From the NCBI RefSeq assembly GCF_041146395.1, contig NC_091012.1, positions 15,242,193 to 15,306,192 on the forward strand: a stretch of 64,000 nt of DNA. Direction: 5' to 3'. How positions within the stretch are numbered: position 1 is the first letter of the stretch; each line of letters opens with the position of its first letter. Under the pieces are notes generated by a model. It saw only the letters and a program-made list of their open reading frames with translations. It had not been told where the DNA came from and searched no databases. This document shows, piece after piece, positions 48,501 to 61,405 of this stretch. The DNA comes from Eulemur rufifrons. Lineage: Eukaryota; Chordata; Mammalia; Primates; Lemuridae. Both the position numbers and the translations under genes were made by a program.

Positions 48501-51500
48501 CCACATGCATCTTCTTAAATCGCACTTAATCTATAAGTAAAGACAATAACAAGGTCATTATTCCATGTATCATGATTCAACCATCTTGTGTACAGCTGGA
48601 AATCCACTTATCTCTTCCCCAGAGGAAGAGGTAAAGTTGTTGAGTGATGTTTATTCGTGTCCTGGCAACTAGTAGCTTAAATATTATACTATAATATAAA
48701 ATTAACAATACTTAAATACTGATGTGAAATCAATACATCCTAGGCTCTGTAAAATTTACATATGTATACATACATACAAATGTTATTTATAACAAAACAA
48801 AAAAATACTCATGACAATTATACTTCTGTCTGCAACTGGTACCAATTATACCTGTTATCTGTAAGTACTTTACTCCCACTGCTTATTTTGTGTACCTTGT
48901 ACTTTCAGCAAGAATCTTAGTTGATCACGGTTCTTTATACAGTAGGGCAAATCAATCTTTCATTCCAGAAGGGACTGGGTCATTTGTAGGCCTGCCTGGA
49001 CTGGGTTGTTTTATTTTCATACTGACCTTAACCACAGTGCATAGCAAAACTTTTGTTTAAAAGCCCGAAGGTATCTTCTGTGTTACAGACATATACTTCC
49101 TTACCTCCAGCGTAGAGTAGTAGTCCACTTTCTCCATGGTAGTGAGCATCAGTCATGCCAGCCAGCATGATAACTCCTTTCTTTACCTGTTGATCCAGAG
49201 GCATGAGGTTGAGTCCAAATGTCCAATTGCTGTCTTAAACTCTAGTTCAAGGGACTCATAGTGTGTCTTTGTGAGATTATTCCTCCCTGTAGAATTAATA
49301 CTTTTATGATAGAAGAGTATAAAATAGTGATAATACAAAGCAAAAATTTTTCTAGTGATTCACTAAGAGTAATAGGGAGTGGTGTCATTCCTTGGTCCAC
49401 CCCTTGTTTTCTGGACCCATGAACCTGGGTACAAGAGCGACAACATCATACATTAGACACAGATTCAGGGGACAAGCATCTTTCTGAAGAAGCTCGCCCC
49501 AGCCATGCAGATACTTGTAACTTAGGTGGTTCTATAAATGAGTCTTTAAAATGCCATTCCACAATTCTCTCAAACCACGTACTTCATGGTGGTCAAAACA
49601 TGGAAAGATCATGAATTCAATTGCATGCCATCTTGCTGCATTTCTGTGGCTGTGGATTCCATTCCCTGGTCAGAAACAATGCTGTATGCAATATCATAAT
49701 GGCAGATAAAGCATTCTGTGAGTCCACAGATGGTAGTTTGGGCAGAAACATTGTGTGCAGAGAAGGCAAATCCATATACAGAGTAAGTTCCCACTCTTTC
49801 AGGACATAATATTGGGTCTATGACTGAACTGGTTGAATTTAATCAACATTAAACCAGGGAGGTGGCTGATCACCCTGAGGAATAATGCCATATTAGAGAC
49901 CTACTATTGATCTCTGTTACTGGAAGACTGTGCATTCAGGGGTGGTCAGAGCCAGCTTGGCCTGGTGAGTAGAAGTGTACCTTGTGAATCCCAAATATAA
50001 CCTTCATTCCTACTACCATGGCCATTTTGTTCAAGATGCTGGTATACAATGATGAGTCTGTTGGGGAGAGACGCCAACAAGAATCCAAAGAATGAGACAT
50101 TCTATCCCCTTGACTATTAATCCTCCTCTGATGTAACCGTTAGGTGGGCATTAACATGGAAAACACCTGTTTTCACAGTTTTCATGTACAGATATGTCTA
50201 TCCACATTTTTTTCCAAATTTGTCACCGATTTTCTAATTATGATTTTTCTAAGTCCTTGGCCCTATAGCCAAAACTTTTGACACAACCTATAAACTGTTA
50301 TACAATTGCATGCCTGGACATATCTTATTTTTTTCCAAAAAAAAAAAAAAAAAACTGAACACCTAGTGTCAGTGCTCAAAGTTCTGCCCACTAAGAGGAA
50401 AAATATTCACCACTGTCCTTCAGGGATGCCCCAGAGAGCCGCTATAGTCCTAAGCTATCTCCTTTTGGATAGTGCCTGCATCCATTGCAGAACTATCTTA
50501 AAGAAGACATGAGTCTTCTTTTCTTCTTTTAACTGATCATAGGCAACTACCCATGAGCCAGAGAGGCATAAGAAGACAGAGACAAGGCAGTATAGCAGAA
50601 GTGGGGACTATGAGTATTTGAACCACTTCTTCATGTAACTTATTTGTGTCTTCAGGGCATAATGAGGCCAAATCATGTATATACTACTTCCATTTGAGAA
50701 TAGAATGTTGCTGTGCATACCAAACTTCATGGCTTATGGGTAAGGTTAGATCCCGCTCATAATGGGTGGTTCAGGTTTCATGAAATCTTGGTGGCACATG
50801 GTAAAGCATTCAGTCTCCACTAATGCCCAGTAGCAGGCCAAGAGCTTCTTCTACAAGAGGAGTAATTATGTGCGGAACATTGTAGAGATTATTTTAATAA
50901 AATCCTAAAGGCTTTAGCTGTTCTTTACCTATGGGGGCCTGTAAAAGTTGTGAAAAGTATCTTTAATTGTCACTGATAGTTTAAAAACTATAGGACGTAA
51001 TGGAAAATACTACCCAAGTGATAAAGCAGTTTGCATGGCAGCCTGGATATTTTGCAGAGCCTTCTCATCTGAACCCCCCCCCCCCACAAAACTAGAAGTA
51101 TTTTCAGTCACTTGGTAAATCAGCTGGTGTTACACACCCAAATAAAGTGTATATGGTGTCAAAAATCCAAAGTGGCACTCTAGCTGTTGTGCCTCATTTC
51201 TGATTGTAGGATTGCCCAGATGCAACCAATTATTCCTCATCTCAGAAGGCCTTTTGTGCACTGGCCCCATGGAAATATCAATTAGATATAAGGTCCCTGA
51301 TTTTTAGTGAGATTTATCCTCAACCTCCTGTTACATAAATATCTTAACACTAAGGCTAGGGTAGTTCTGTTTCTTTCACACTAGGCACAATGAGAATAAT
51401 GTCATCAGGGTAATGGTCCAGTGTGATATCTATGTGGAAGGGAATTATGATCAAGAACTCTGTGAACTAAATTATGACATAGGGCTTGAGCATTGATATA

Positions 51501-52740
51501 TTCCTTAGGTAGGATAGTGAAAGTGTGTTGTTGCCCTTGTGAGACAAAAGTAAGCTCTTTCTGGTGGTTCTTATTGAACGATATTAAAATGAATACATTC
51601 GCAAGACATATAGCTGTATACCACGTATAGGATATATGTTAGTTTGTTTTAGTAATAAAGCTGCACCTGATACAATAGTTGCAACTAGAGTCACCATTTG
51701 GGTAAGACTAGGTTAATCTACCACCATTCTTCAAATTCAACTGATTTCTGCATAGGCCAAATAAGACAGTTTAATAAAGATCTTCTGTATACAGCCTCAC
51801 CTTTACTTTTAAAGTCCTTGATACCTTGGATAATGACACTAAAACCCTTCGATGCATCCAGAAATACCATATTGCCTTTGGTTCACTATTTCTTTAAGTA
51901 TAGGTAGTTCTAGTGTTATCCACGTGGACTTTCCCACCATAGAAATCTGCATTCAACAGGTCACAGGACAAATGTCGGGATTCTGCCAAATGCTGTATCT
52001 GCTCCAATTAAGCATTCTGGAACTGGGGAAATAACCACAGGTTGGGTTCAGGGACACAATATCCCCACTCTGAAATGGTCCTTAGCTTAAACTCTATTAA
52101 GAACTTGGCCTCTATAAAAAGACTACAGTAATGTTTGGTATCCTAATACTATCATTAGTTCACGACTGTGCAGTAGTCCCTGAAAGATCTGCTTGTTTAT
52201 TTTCCCCAATGCATAGTCATCCTGGCAAAATTAGGTAGACCCCTTTGGGGAAGCATGTACAAAAATAACCACATAAGTTTTTGACAATGCAGTGGGGTGT
52301 TTTCTTAAAGATAACTGGCCTCCGCATCAAAGGGATAGGGGTCTGTAAACTGCTCCAGTCTGGAAAATGTTTGGGGGGCCATGACTCTATTTTTGATTTG
52401 AGTTAGACTTTTGTTTACTCAACCTAGCAATTTTCTTACACAAAGTAAGACTTTCTGAATTCCTGAAAGAGTCTCAACCTAGGTTCTTGTCATGACCATT
52501 GAAATACTATTGTAGATCTCTATCCACCAGTTCTCAGTCTCAGAAATCCATGATTCTGCAGGCCTAGTGCAGTTTGTGGGTGCCATGGAGAACACCCTAC
52601 ATTCTGCAACTCCTGCCATCCTGAGATCCAAATGGTGTCACCATTCCCCATCAGAATTCTAAGGCATTGAAGATAAAAACAGTTCTTTGGACAGTCCACG
52701 GGCAGGTTGACCATTTCAAACATCTCCTATTCTCCCCCTT
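48501..52740 (-). mobile_element. Decayed ERV-L provirus interior (pol)
   Basis: Ancient endogenous retrovirus, minus strand. The integrase core region lies at about 49609-49810; the conserved 'SDQG' before the catalytic-loop region is visible in the minus-strand frame. The reverse transcriptase YxDD-type motif is at 51401-51412 (YPDD), with the preceding 'GQQHTFTILPK' region at about 51500-51540. Order along the minus strand (RT at higher, integrase at lower coordinates, LTR after) is correct for pol. Frames are broken by many stops and indels. No env or intact gag is seen, as expected for ERV-L, and no matching 5' LTR was found up to 52740. A C12 run lies at 51074-51085. Confidence 0.82.
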
Positions 52741-52920
52741 TTTGCCTGAGATAGGGAACGAAGCATGATCTGCTTCCTATGGACCATGTTATGTGGCGAA
52801 AGGAAGGGGGTTGAGCAAAGGCAAATGAAAGGCCATAAAATTTCCTACCTTGCTGAATTTGGCTTTTTCTTGATTGGATTTTTGTTGCCTTTTATAGTTT
52901 TTTTGTCTAGTTTTCAGAGC

Positions 52921-54549
52921 ATTTTCTCAGATCACAGTGGAATAAAAGTAATAATCAACCCTAATAGAAACTCTCATTCCTACTCAAAATCATGGAAGCT
53001 AAACAATCTTCTCCTGAACAATTATTCTATAAAGGAAGAAATCAAGATGGAAATCAAAAGTTTCTTTGAGCTGGAACACATTCTATTAAGTGAAGTATCC
53101 CAAGAATGGAAAAATAAGCACCACATGTACTCACCAGCAAACTGGTTTCCCTGAGTGCACATTTGGGAAGAATGCCAATTGGGTATCAGACAGAGATCGG
53201 GGCTGGGTGGAAGGGATGGGTGTATACCTACTTGATGAGTGCAATGCACACTGCCTGGGGAATGGACACGCTTGAAGTTCTGACTGGGGGGGATGGGGTG
53301 GGGGGAGGGGAGGGGTGCACACCTACATGATGGGTGTGATGTGCACTGTCTAGGGAATGGACACAATTGAAGCTCAGACTCGGGGGGATGGGGAGGCATG
53401 GGCAATGTATATAGCCTGATCTTTTGTACCCCCATAATGAGCTGAAAAACAAACAAACAAAAAGTTTCTTTGAATTAAATGACAATGGAGATACAACTTA
53501 TCAAAATCTATGGGACACAGCTAAAGCAGTCCTGAGAGGAAAATTCATATCCATAAATGCCTATACCAAAAAGACAGAAAACATGCAAATAGACAACCTA
53601 CCGAATAGACTCAAAGAGCTGGAGAAAGAAGAACAGAACGATCCCAAACCCAGCAGAAGGCGAGAAATTACTAAGATCAAATCAGAATTAAATGAAAAGG
53701 ACAACAAAAAAAAAACATAAGGGAAATTGATAAAAAGTTCGTTCTTTGAAAAGATAAACAAAATAGACTCACCTCTGGCTAGACTAACCAAGAGCACAAA
53801 AGTAAAATCTCTAATAACCTCCATTAGGAACATGAAAGGAGAAATCACAACCTATGCCACAGTGATACACGATATCATCTATGAATTCTACAAGAATCTT
53901 TATGCACACAAACTGGAGAATGTGGAGGAAATGGACAAATTTTTAGAAACACATAGCCTTCCCAGGCTCAACTAGGAAGAAATAGAATTCCTGAATAGAC
54001 AAATATCAAGAACTGAAATCGAAACAGCAATAAAAACCTTCCCAAAAAGAAAAGCCCTGGTCCAGATGGGTTCATACCCGAATTTTACCACACATACAAA
54101 GAAGAACTGGTGCCCATCCTACATAAACTATTCTCCAACATCGAGAAGGATGGAATTCTCCCCAACACGTTTTCCAAAGCCAACATAACATTGATACCAA
54201 AACCAGAAAAAGATGCAACAAAAAAAGAGAACTACAGACTAATTTCTCTTATGAATATAGATGCAAAAATTCTCAATAAAATCCTAGCAAATTGAATCCA
54301 AGTGCTAATAAAAAAAATAATCCATCATGACCAAGTGGGCTTCATCCCAGAGATGCAGGGGTGGTTCAACATACATAAATCTATAAATGTAATTCACCAC
54401 ATAAATAGAAGCAAAAATAAAAACCATATGATCCTCTCAATAGATGCAGAAAAATCATTTGACAAAATTCAACACCCTTTTATGATAAGAACGCTTAACA
54501 AAATAGGAGTAGATGGAACCTACCTAAAAAGGATACAAGCCATATATGA
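52921..54549 (+). mobile_element. Internal L1 ORF2 fragment without 3' end
   Basis: Young-type L1 ORF2 from the end of the endonuclease ('FSDHSGIKVIINPNR') to the reverse transcriptase ('[17 protein letters not shown]'). It stops abruptly at 54549 with no C-terminus, 3' UTR or A tail, so it is not a simple retroposed copy. CAGAGC flanks it at 52915-52920 and 54550-54555. It is interrupted by an L1 tail at 53070-53459. Frames are broken by indels near 53715 and 54035 and by TAG and TGA stops. Confidence 0.88.
53056..53473 (+). mobile_element. L1 tail nested in the ORF2 fragment
   Basis: Insert 53070-53459 starts in the last ORF2 codons ('[20 protein letters not shown]', stop 53152-53154). It carries a two-unit 3' UTR very close to that of copy A (same TGGGTATCAGACAGAG and GGGGGGAGGGGAGGGG text) and ends AATGAGCTGAAAAAC then (AAAC)n. 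The exact 14-bp duplication AAAAGTTTCTTTGA is at 53056-53069 and 53460-53473. Confidence 0.94.
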
Positions 54550-54555
54550 CAGAGC

Positions 54556-56599
54556 TTCTTATAAGGTTGTTTTAGATACTCAGTAGATAGTCATTTTTTC
54601 TTTCTCTTTGCTTGAATGTTCCTGTGGGAAAATAAAGCCTGGAGCTAACTAGCCTACTGTCTTGACAGAGTCATTCTCAAAGTTCTTTATATTGTCATGA
54701 TGATGCAATACATGTTCCTAACAATCAGTGAGATGGAGCAGTGTGTACTTTACAAATTAATATCATTTTTGTCATTTTTGTGAAGAAAAAGAGAGTGCTG
54801 TCCATTAATATCCCTTACAAGCTTCTGGTTTTAGTTCACCTTTTTATCTTTTAAACATTTTTTTAATTATTTGTATTCCATTCTTATCAGTCTGTTTGTG
54901 CATTCTTTTTTATATATAGTTTTATCCCTATATTCTGTACTTGAGTTAATTTTGCTAATTTGTGCTTACCTGGGCTTTTGTTTATAATTTGTAGTTTTTG
55001 AGATATCTAGATTTGCAAAGTGGTTATTAAAAAGTAGAAAACATAAAATAGAAGAATGGTGCTTTGGGATAATACACAAATGGTGTATTCCCTAGTGTCC
55101 TCTATTTAAGCATGAATAAATAATTATACATGCCATATTTATCATTCATTTATTTTTTTGAGACCGATAGTATTCAATATTCAAAGTAAATTAGAAAACT
55201 ATTCCATTTAACCTGGATTCCATGAAGATGGAAAGCTAAACTACCCTCCTCTTTTGCCTCAATATGTAGATAGAAAGATTTTAGTAATAACAAATACTAT
55301 ATGACATGTTAAGTCAATAATCATATAAATTAATGGAAATTTTATTAATCAGAACAGTTAATATTTACTAAGAAAATTCATATGTTAGACACTATTCCAA
55401 AGATGATTTCACATGTATCATAATATATGAGTTCCAGGGTATAATACAAAGATTCATGGAATAAAGAAAAATTGAAACATTTATAATGATATTAGGCAAT
55501 ATTTATATCATCAAAAGTTCAAGTGTTTTGGCATATAACTAAATTAACAGAAAGAGAGTTAATATAACAGCTGTATTATTAAGGTTTAATAGTTATGCAG
55601 ATAAGGAATGGACAGCATCTTGAACCAGAAATCAGATGATACACAATTATTTCAAATGCAAGAAAAAATTATTAAAAATGCCATTTTCTGGACTAAAAAT
55701 TCCATTAACATCCTGAGAACAGAAATTCCACATGTCGTATTTTGTAGGCAACAGGAAATAACACTAGAAAATATCAGTTGTAGGGTAACCAGCAAGTAAG
55801 ATCTAACCATATGCAAATTTCAATTAATATCCTCTTCTAAAATTTTTGAATTAAGTGGAAAAGCCAAACTGATAGTACTTTTTAAGTATCCAGGAAATGC
55901 TAATGTGGAAGTGTGATGCCTGAAGTAAACAGATCTGAACTCAAGTCACTCATTCTATCAGTTACAAGAGTATTGTTACAGAAAAATAGTCAGTATGTAA
56001 ATATACACATATTTTTCACAAAAGTCAAGGACTGACACATCACAAATTTGTTCAAATCATAAGAAATGATTCAATATGAAAGAAAAGTAATCATTCATTA
56101 CACATTTCATTATCCTTTGGAAAAGGAGGATGGGGTGATAGAGCAAATCAAGAAACTCAGAATTTTTCATAACATGCAGTTTTCTGCCACAAAATATCTT
56201 TGCATATTATTCCACCTGAGTGTACGTGGTGCATATTGTGCTTTACGAAATATTACATATTTTTATTTTATTCTTCACTTTTAACTTTTTTATTTTCTAT
56301 TTTACCTAAAACATGCTGGACACATATATTTTTAAAATCCTTGCAATAAACACAGCAAAAGATAACTAAGAAATTACAAGGATTCCTATAATGCCCAACA
56401 ATTTGAAACTACAATATGGCAGTACAGGTGCTAGCAGTGTTTAGACATTTTAAATATATGATTCTACACAAGTTAATAACAAGAGATGGCAAAATGTGCT
56501 ACTTAATTAATGTAACTAATGGCAGAAGAATCTACTTTTGAGGCATTCATGGTTCTAATTAGCCTGTTAAAAATTGCTCTAATTTTTGCTACATAATTT
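54556..56599. other. Unassigned AT-rich sequence
   Basis: No gene recognised. Open frames 55608-55799 and 56066-56284 have no domain. The AATAAA near 54634 is probably chance or LTR-derived. Diverged repeats may be hidden. Confidence 0.45.
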
Positions 56600-57445
56600 T
56601 TAAAATGTTGATTATCCTTTTTTGGAACTGAGAAGCACCAAAGTCTCACTGTCACATAATATTGACCACAAGTCTCTAGCTACACAAGATAACTGGGTAA
56701 TATGCCCATAACAGCATTGAAGTTGATGAGATGATAAGGTCCACCCAGTACATTACCATAAAGAAATCCACCAGCAGCAGGATGATGCGGGTGGCTCTTT
56801 TCTCTGGGAAGATTCTTGGGGAGAGGCTAGTGCTCTGAGGGTATTGGGATCACCTCTGGTACCTGAAGAAGAGAGTCAACATGTACACAAGTTGAAAGCA
56901 CCATAAATCCTACAAGAAAGGCATCCCTGTATATTGTCAGAGTGACATGCCCCTGATGATGTAGCTCATGGGAGAAAGCGAAGTATTTTCTGAGAATCAT
57001 CAGATTGGTCTAGCTCACATAGAAAGATACCACAGTACAGATGAAAAGTTTACTACTGAAAGACAAATTGAGAAGGCATAAAAAGAAGAACACATTTAAA
57101 AAGGTATTTTGTGAATATGTTTATACCTAGCAAGCCAGGAGGTGCTGGGTCTGGCGGTTATGGCCAAGAGCACACTCAGGATACAGATGGAAAGACCCCT
57201 CATCACCCTTCTCGTGTTAAAAACGCCTTACTCTGAAGTCATTCTGAAAATGCAAGGACTCAAACAGTTCCAGAGATGTCACAAAATGTCAATGAGGAAT
57301 ATCACTACGTGAACAGGGGCCAAGTGACTGGTTATGACATTGGTACTCGTAGGCCTGTGTGGAATAAGCCATATGAATACGTGCAAGAAAAAAAGCATTT
57401 GCTAAGATTACAATACCAGTTTGGTAAAAATGATTTTTAATTTCA
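56600..57445 (-). pseudogene. Type 1 vomeronasal receptor (V1R) pseudogene
   Basis: A single-exon pheromone-receptor relic of near-normal length (~850 bp). On the minus strand from 57445: TM1 remnant; TM2 'HRPTSTNVITSHLAPVHVV' (57310-57370); TM3 region 'RRVMRGLSICILSVLLAI' and 'PSTSWLAR' (57120-57215), the strongest V1R hallmark. Then a broken middle, 'EKRATRIILLLVDFFMVMYW' (about 56745-56810, TM6), and a terminal 'RIINILKIM' (about 56605). Pieces lie in different frames with stops (for example in the TM7 region near 56655), so no receptor forms. V1Rs are greatly expanded in strepsirrhines, which fits the host. Confidence 0.88.
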
Positions 57446-58080
57446 ACATTAAGTAGAAATGTTTATCAGATTAATAGTAAAGAAGAAACACATTTTGTAC
57501 CTAAACAACAAAACAATAAAACTCACATTGATTTTTTATAAGGAAATTCATTAAAACTACTATCATTTTTATTTAATTCAGTTATCTTCAAGAAAGCCTG
57601 AGTAGCTCATACAAATTTTTATGTAATCAGCCTCTTTGCATTATTTTCTAAATTATATAATTATATTATAAACATAGTGCAAAGTCAAGCATAACAAAGC
57701 CTGTGTAAGTGTCCATTATCTCTGCCTCTACAGTGACTGGCCTCCTTGGAAACATTTACTAATATTCTACTTTGTTCAGTAAAAATTTAGCATATAAATT
57801 TGCTCAATGGTAAATTTATGTAAATGGAAAAAGAATCATCAAATCTCACAATGGGAAGCCTAGATTTCTTATGTTTGTTACATCTCTTCTGAGTTTTAAA
57901 CATTCTGACTTATTGCCTACCGCTTATTTCCTGTGTGGAGATATAATGGAGTCTTGCCAACAGATTTTACAAAATCATTGATTCTGACAGAAAGGAAACA
58001 GAATTTCATTAGCATTAAGATGACTTTTTTAAAAAGCTTTTCATAAGATGTGACAATATTCCTGAGTGAGTCTCCACTAC
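57446..58080. other. Unassigned AT-rich sequence
   Basis: Upstream of the V1R relic. Nothing recognised. Confidence 0.45.
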
Positions 58081-58585
58081 CTGGTGTAACAAATTGTCAC
58101 ACACTTAGAATCTTAAAGCAACATGTATCTATTACATATCATTTCTGGAAGACAAAAGAAATAAGTGGATGTTATTAGCCTAAATTAAGGTGTCAGCAGG
58201 ATGAGGTTTCGCTCCATGGGCTCTAGATGTGAATCTATTGTCTTGTTTATTTTTTCTCTCTGAGCTTCTAGAGGGAACCTGAAGTCCTTGGCTCTTGTCT
58301 ACCTACCAATTGCAAAGACAGCAGTGGCTGGTCACATTGTTCTCACTTTGCCTCATTCTGAAGCTGAGTCTTTTGCCTCCTGGTTACGCTTTTAAAGATG
58401 CTGGTGATTACATTGGACCCTTCCAGATAACCCTGTGTAATCTCCTTATCTTAATGTCAGCTGATTAGCAACCTTAATTTAATCTGCAACCTTAATTCTC
58501 CTCTGTCACACAGGCTAACACAATTACAGAAGCCAGGGATTAGGATGTGGTCACCTTTGTTGTGTCATTATACTGCCAAAATTTC
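58081..58585. repeat. Old interspersed repeat, same family as 27000-27345
   Basis: Runs from GGTGTAACAAATTGTCACAC through GGTGTCAGCAGGATGAGG, GGTGATTACATTGGACCCTT, TCAGCTGATTAGCAACCTTA and GGGATTAGGATGTGGTCACC to CATTATACTGCC. A near-complete old copy of a common mammalian repeat, probably LTR-type; the family name is not assigned. Confidence 0.6.
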
Positions 58586-59810
58586 CTTTCAACCTCCAAA
58601 TTTTTTTTGCTCTTTCCCAATTTACTTTCTATTCCAGATCATAATTACATAAGTTTTCTAAACTTACAAGGAAATCATTCACATCTTTGTCTCAAGATAT
58701 ATGGAGAATAATCCACGTAATTATTCACATTATGACATATGGAAAGTGTCATCAAAATAATCACATGGTGCTCCTTCCTAGAGGATTTGCTACATATGGC
58801 AAATTTTACTATTACCTTTTCAGGTCAGATCCTATGGATATAAACACTTTTTCCTATCCAGATTTTAGAAAACTCATTTATGTGAATCCAAATATTGGCT
58901 AATTCACACTTGCCTTTAGATTTATCTTCTGAGGTTAATGAATGTTTATGGTTAAAGGGAAATTACAGATCTGCCTGCTCAAAATATAAATTTGAAAGAA
59001 ATGCAGAAATTTCCTTCTGCAGTTGTTTTTCTTGGCTCATATTTAGAAATTCATAGCTGAGGCAGAACATTGCTCTTGAATAGCCAGATATACATAAAAT
59101 TGTAGGGAGAATTTTCATAGTTGATTAGTGCTTTCTACTCTTTCTACCAGAGCTGAATATATGAAAAGGATGCATTTATCAAAACAGCAAAAACCAACAA
59201 TCTAATACTTCCTACAAATATATATCTGTACCCTCAGGACACTCAGGCATGTTTGACCCAGTGGTAGCACCAAGACAATATTGTCTTAAAGACATAGTGG
59301 TCTCCACTTTTTAAGAATAATATTCTAGTACCAATGAAATAATATTTGGAAATTGACCATTAATTTATGTATAATTAATTTATAACTATATGTCTGAACC
59401 ATATTGTTAATATATACTACATATTGGAAGCCATGTAAAAGAAAGGTGAAATCATTTGACAAGTATACATAGATAAATAATTTATTATTTTCTTATGTGT
59501 TTTGAAGGGATTGTTGACCTGCTACCATAGGCAGTTTCTCTCTCCGAAGCTGAGTATGGCATAATTCACTGAACAAAGCAGAAGAGGATCCCTGGGCTCC
59601 ATTATACTTGGGGAGACAGATGCTCACAGTAGACATCATTAGCAGGTCATGCCCATAGTATGATAGATATAATGTTCTCTTGGCCTCCTCTATGTATGGA
59701 TGCATCTTCCCATATTCTGACTAGAATGACACAGCCCAGGACAAAATTCTACATCCCTTCATGATACACACTGTCAACACTTTAGGTATAGGATAACTGC
59801 ACCTGACCCA
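58586..59810. other. Unassigned AT-rich sequence
   Basis: Open frames 58687-58902 (plus) and 59493-59705 (minus) have no recognisable domain. No clear repeat. Confidence 0.45.
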
Positions 59811-61405
59811 ATAAAGGTCATATATGACAAATACCACAATAAATGGAAAACATCTGTAAGCTTTATCTCTGGATTATAACTAGCATGCCCAGTTTCAGAC
59901 TCTTATTCTACAAAGTACTATATATTCAAGCCAGAGAAATTAGAGAACAAAATGAAAGGAATCCAGATGGGAAAGGAAATACTTAATTTCTCCCTGTTTA
60001 CAATTAAGATAATCTTATTTACAGAAAACCCTAAAGATGCCAGCAAAATACTGTTGGAAATAATAAATTCAGTAAACATATAGGATTCAAAATCAACATG
60101 AAAAGTTAGTAGCATTTATATATACTAACAATGAACTATCTGAAAAGGAAACCAAGAAAGCATTTCCATATACAATAACTACAAAACAATTATTGAAAAT
60201 AAATTTTACCCAAAGTGTGGACAATCTGTACATTCATGTAAGAACTTTAAGAAGTTAAAATAAGTGGAAAGATATCCCTTGGTCATGTATTTGCATTACT
60301 AATATTGTTAAAGTGTGTATACAACACAAAATGATCTACAGTTTCAATGCAATTCCTATCAAAATACCCATGACATCTTTCACAAAAATTTCTGAAAAAT
60401 TCTAAGATCTGTAAGGTATCACAAAAGACCCTGCATGACCTAAGCAACTGAAAATAAGAACCAATCTTAGGCATCACATTATATGAATTTGAAATACATT
60501 GCAAAGGTATAATAACAACATAGTATAATACAGCCACAAATACTGACACATAGGCCAATGGAGAAAGTACAGACCTCCAAAATAAATCTATACATTTGCA
60601 GTTAACTGATTTTAGACAAAGGTGACAAGGACATATAATGGATCAAGGACAATGTCTTCCCTAATTGGTGTTGGGATAATTAAATATCCACATGAGGAAC
60701 AATCAAATGAGGCCCTCATTTAACCCCATATGTAAAAAATGAACTAAAATGCATTAAAGACTGAAATGTAAGATCTGAAACATTGAAACTACTGTGATAA
60801 AACACAGGAAAGCCCCATCACGTCAGTCTGAACAATGAGTTTTCGACTTAACATAAAAAACTCAGGCACGCACCGTTTGGGGAGTGGTAACACTTGAAGG
60901 TGCTGACTCGGGAAGGGGGGGTGGGGAAGGGAGGGATATATACCTACATGATGGGTGCAATGCGCACGACCTGGGGAACAGACAAGCCTGGAGCTCTGAC
61001 TTGGGGGGAAAGGCGGTACAGGAGCAACGTATGTAACCTGCAATTCTGTATCCCCCATAACAAGATGAAATAAAAAAAAAAAAAAAAACTCAGGCAATGC
61101 AAAAACAAACAAACAAACAAACAAAAAATCAAATATGATTATTTCAAATAAAAAGCTTCTGTACATCTCCAGACATAATGGAATGATGAAACAACAAACA
61201 GATGGGAAAAAAAGCCATTTAAAGTTATAAATCTGGTGGTTGAATGGGCAAAATATACAAGGAACTCAAACAAGTATACAACAAAAAACAAATAACTATT
61301 TAAAAGGGGCAATATTTCACAAAAAGCTACTGTAACTAAAAAACAAATTCAGTAAATTCATCTCCAGTTAAAAAAATCATTACCTCCACTCCACCATCAC
61401 AGGAA
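59811..61405 (+). mobile_element. Ancient L1 ORF2 remnant
   Basis: Sense L1 relic with decayed blocks in order: 'GHI*QIPQ*MENICKLYLWI' (59815 on), the reverse-transcriptase region, '[17 protein letters not shown]' in frame pieces (60320-60390) and the 'FRQR.QGHIMDQGQ' region (60610-60660). The C-terminal region runs to 61405. A short young L1 interrupts it at 60869-61082. Many stops. Confidence 0.7.
60855..61096 (+). mobile_element. Short L1 tail nested in an ancient L1
   Basis: Insert 60869-61082 is only the last ~210 bp of the copy-B subtype 3' UTR: CGCACCGTTTGGGGAGTGG, GGTGCTGACTCGGGAAG, GGAGCTCTGACTTGGGG, CTGTATCCCCCATAACAAGA and an A tail. The exact 14-bp duplication AAAAAACTCAGGCA lies at 60855-60868 and 61083-61096. 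Removing one copy rejoins the ancient L1 text AACTCAGGCAATGCAAAAAC. Confidence 0.94.
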
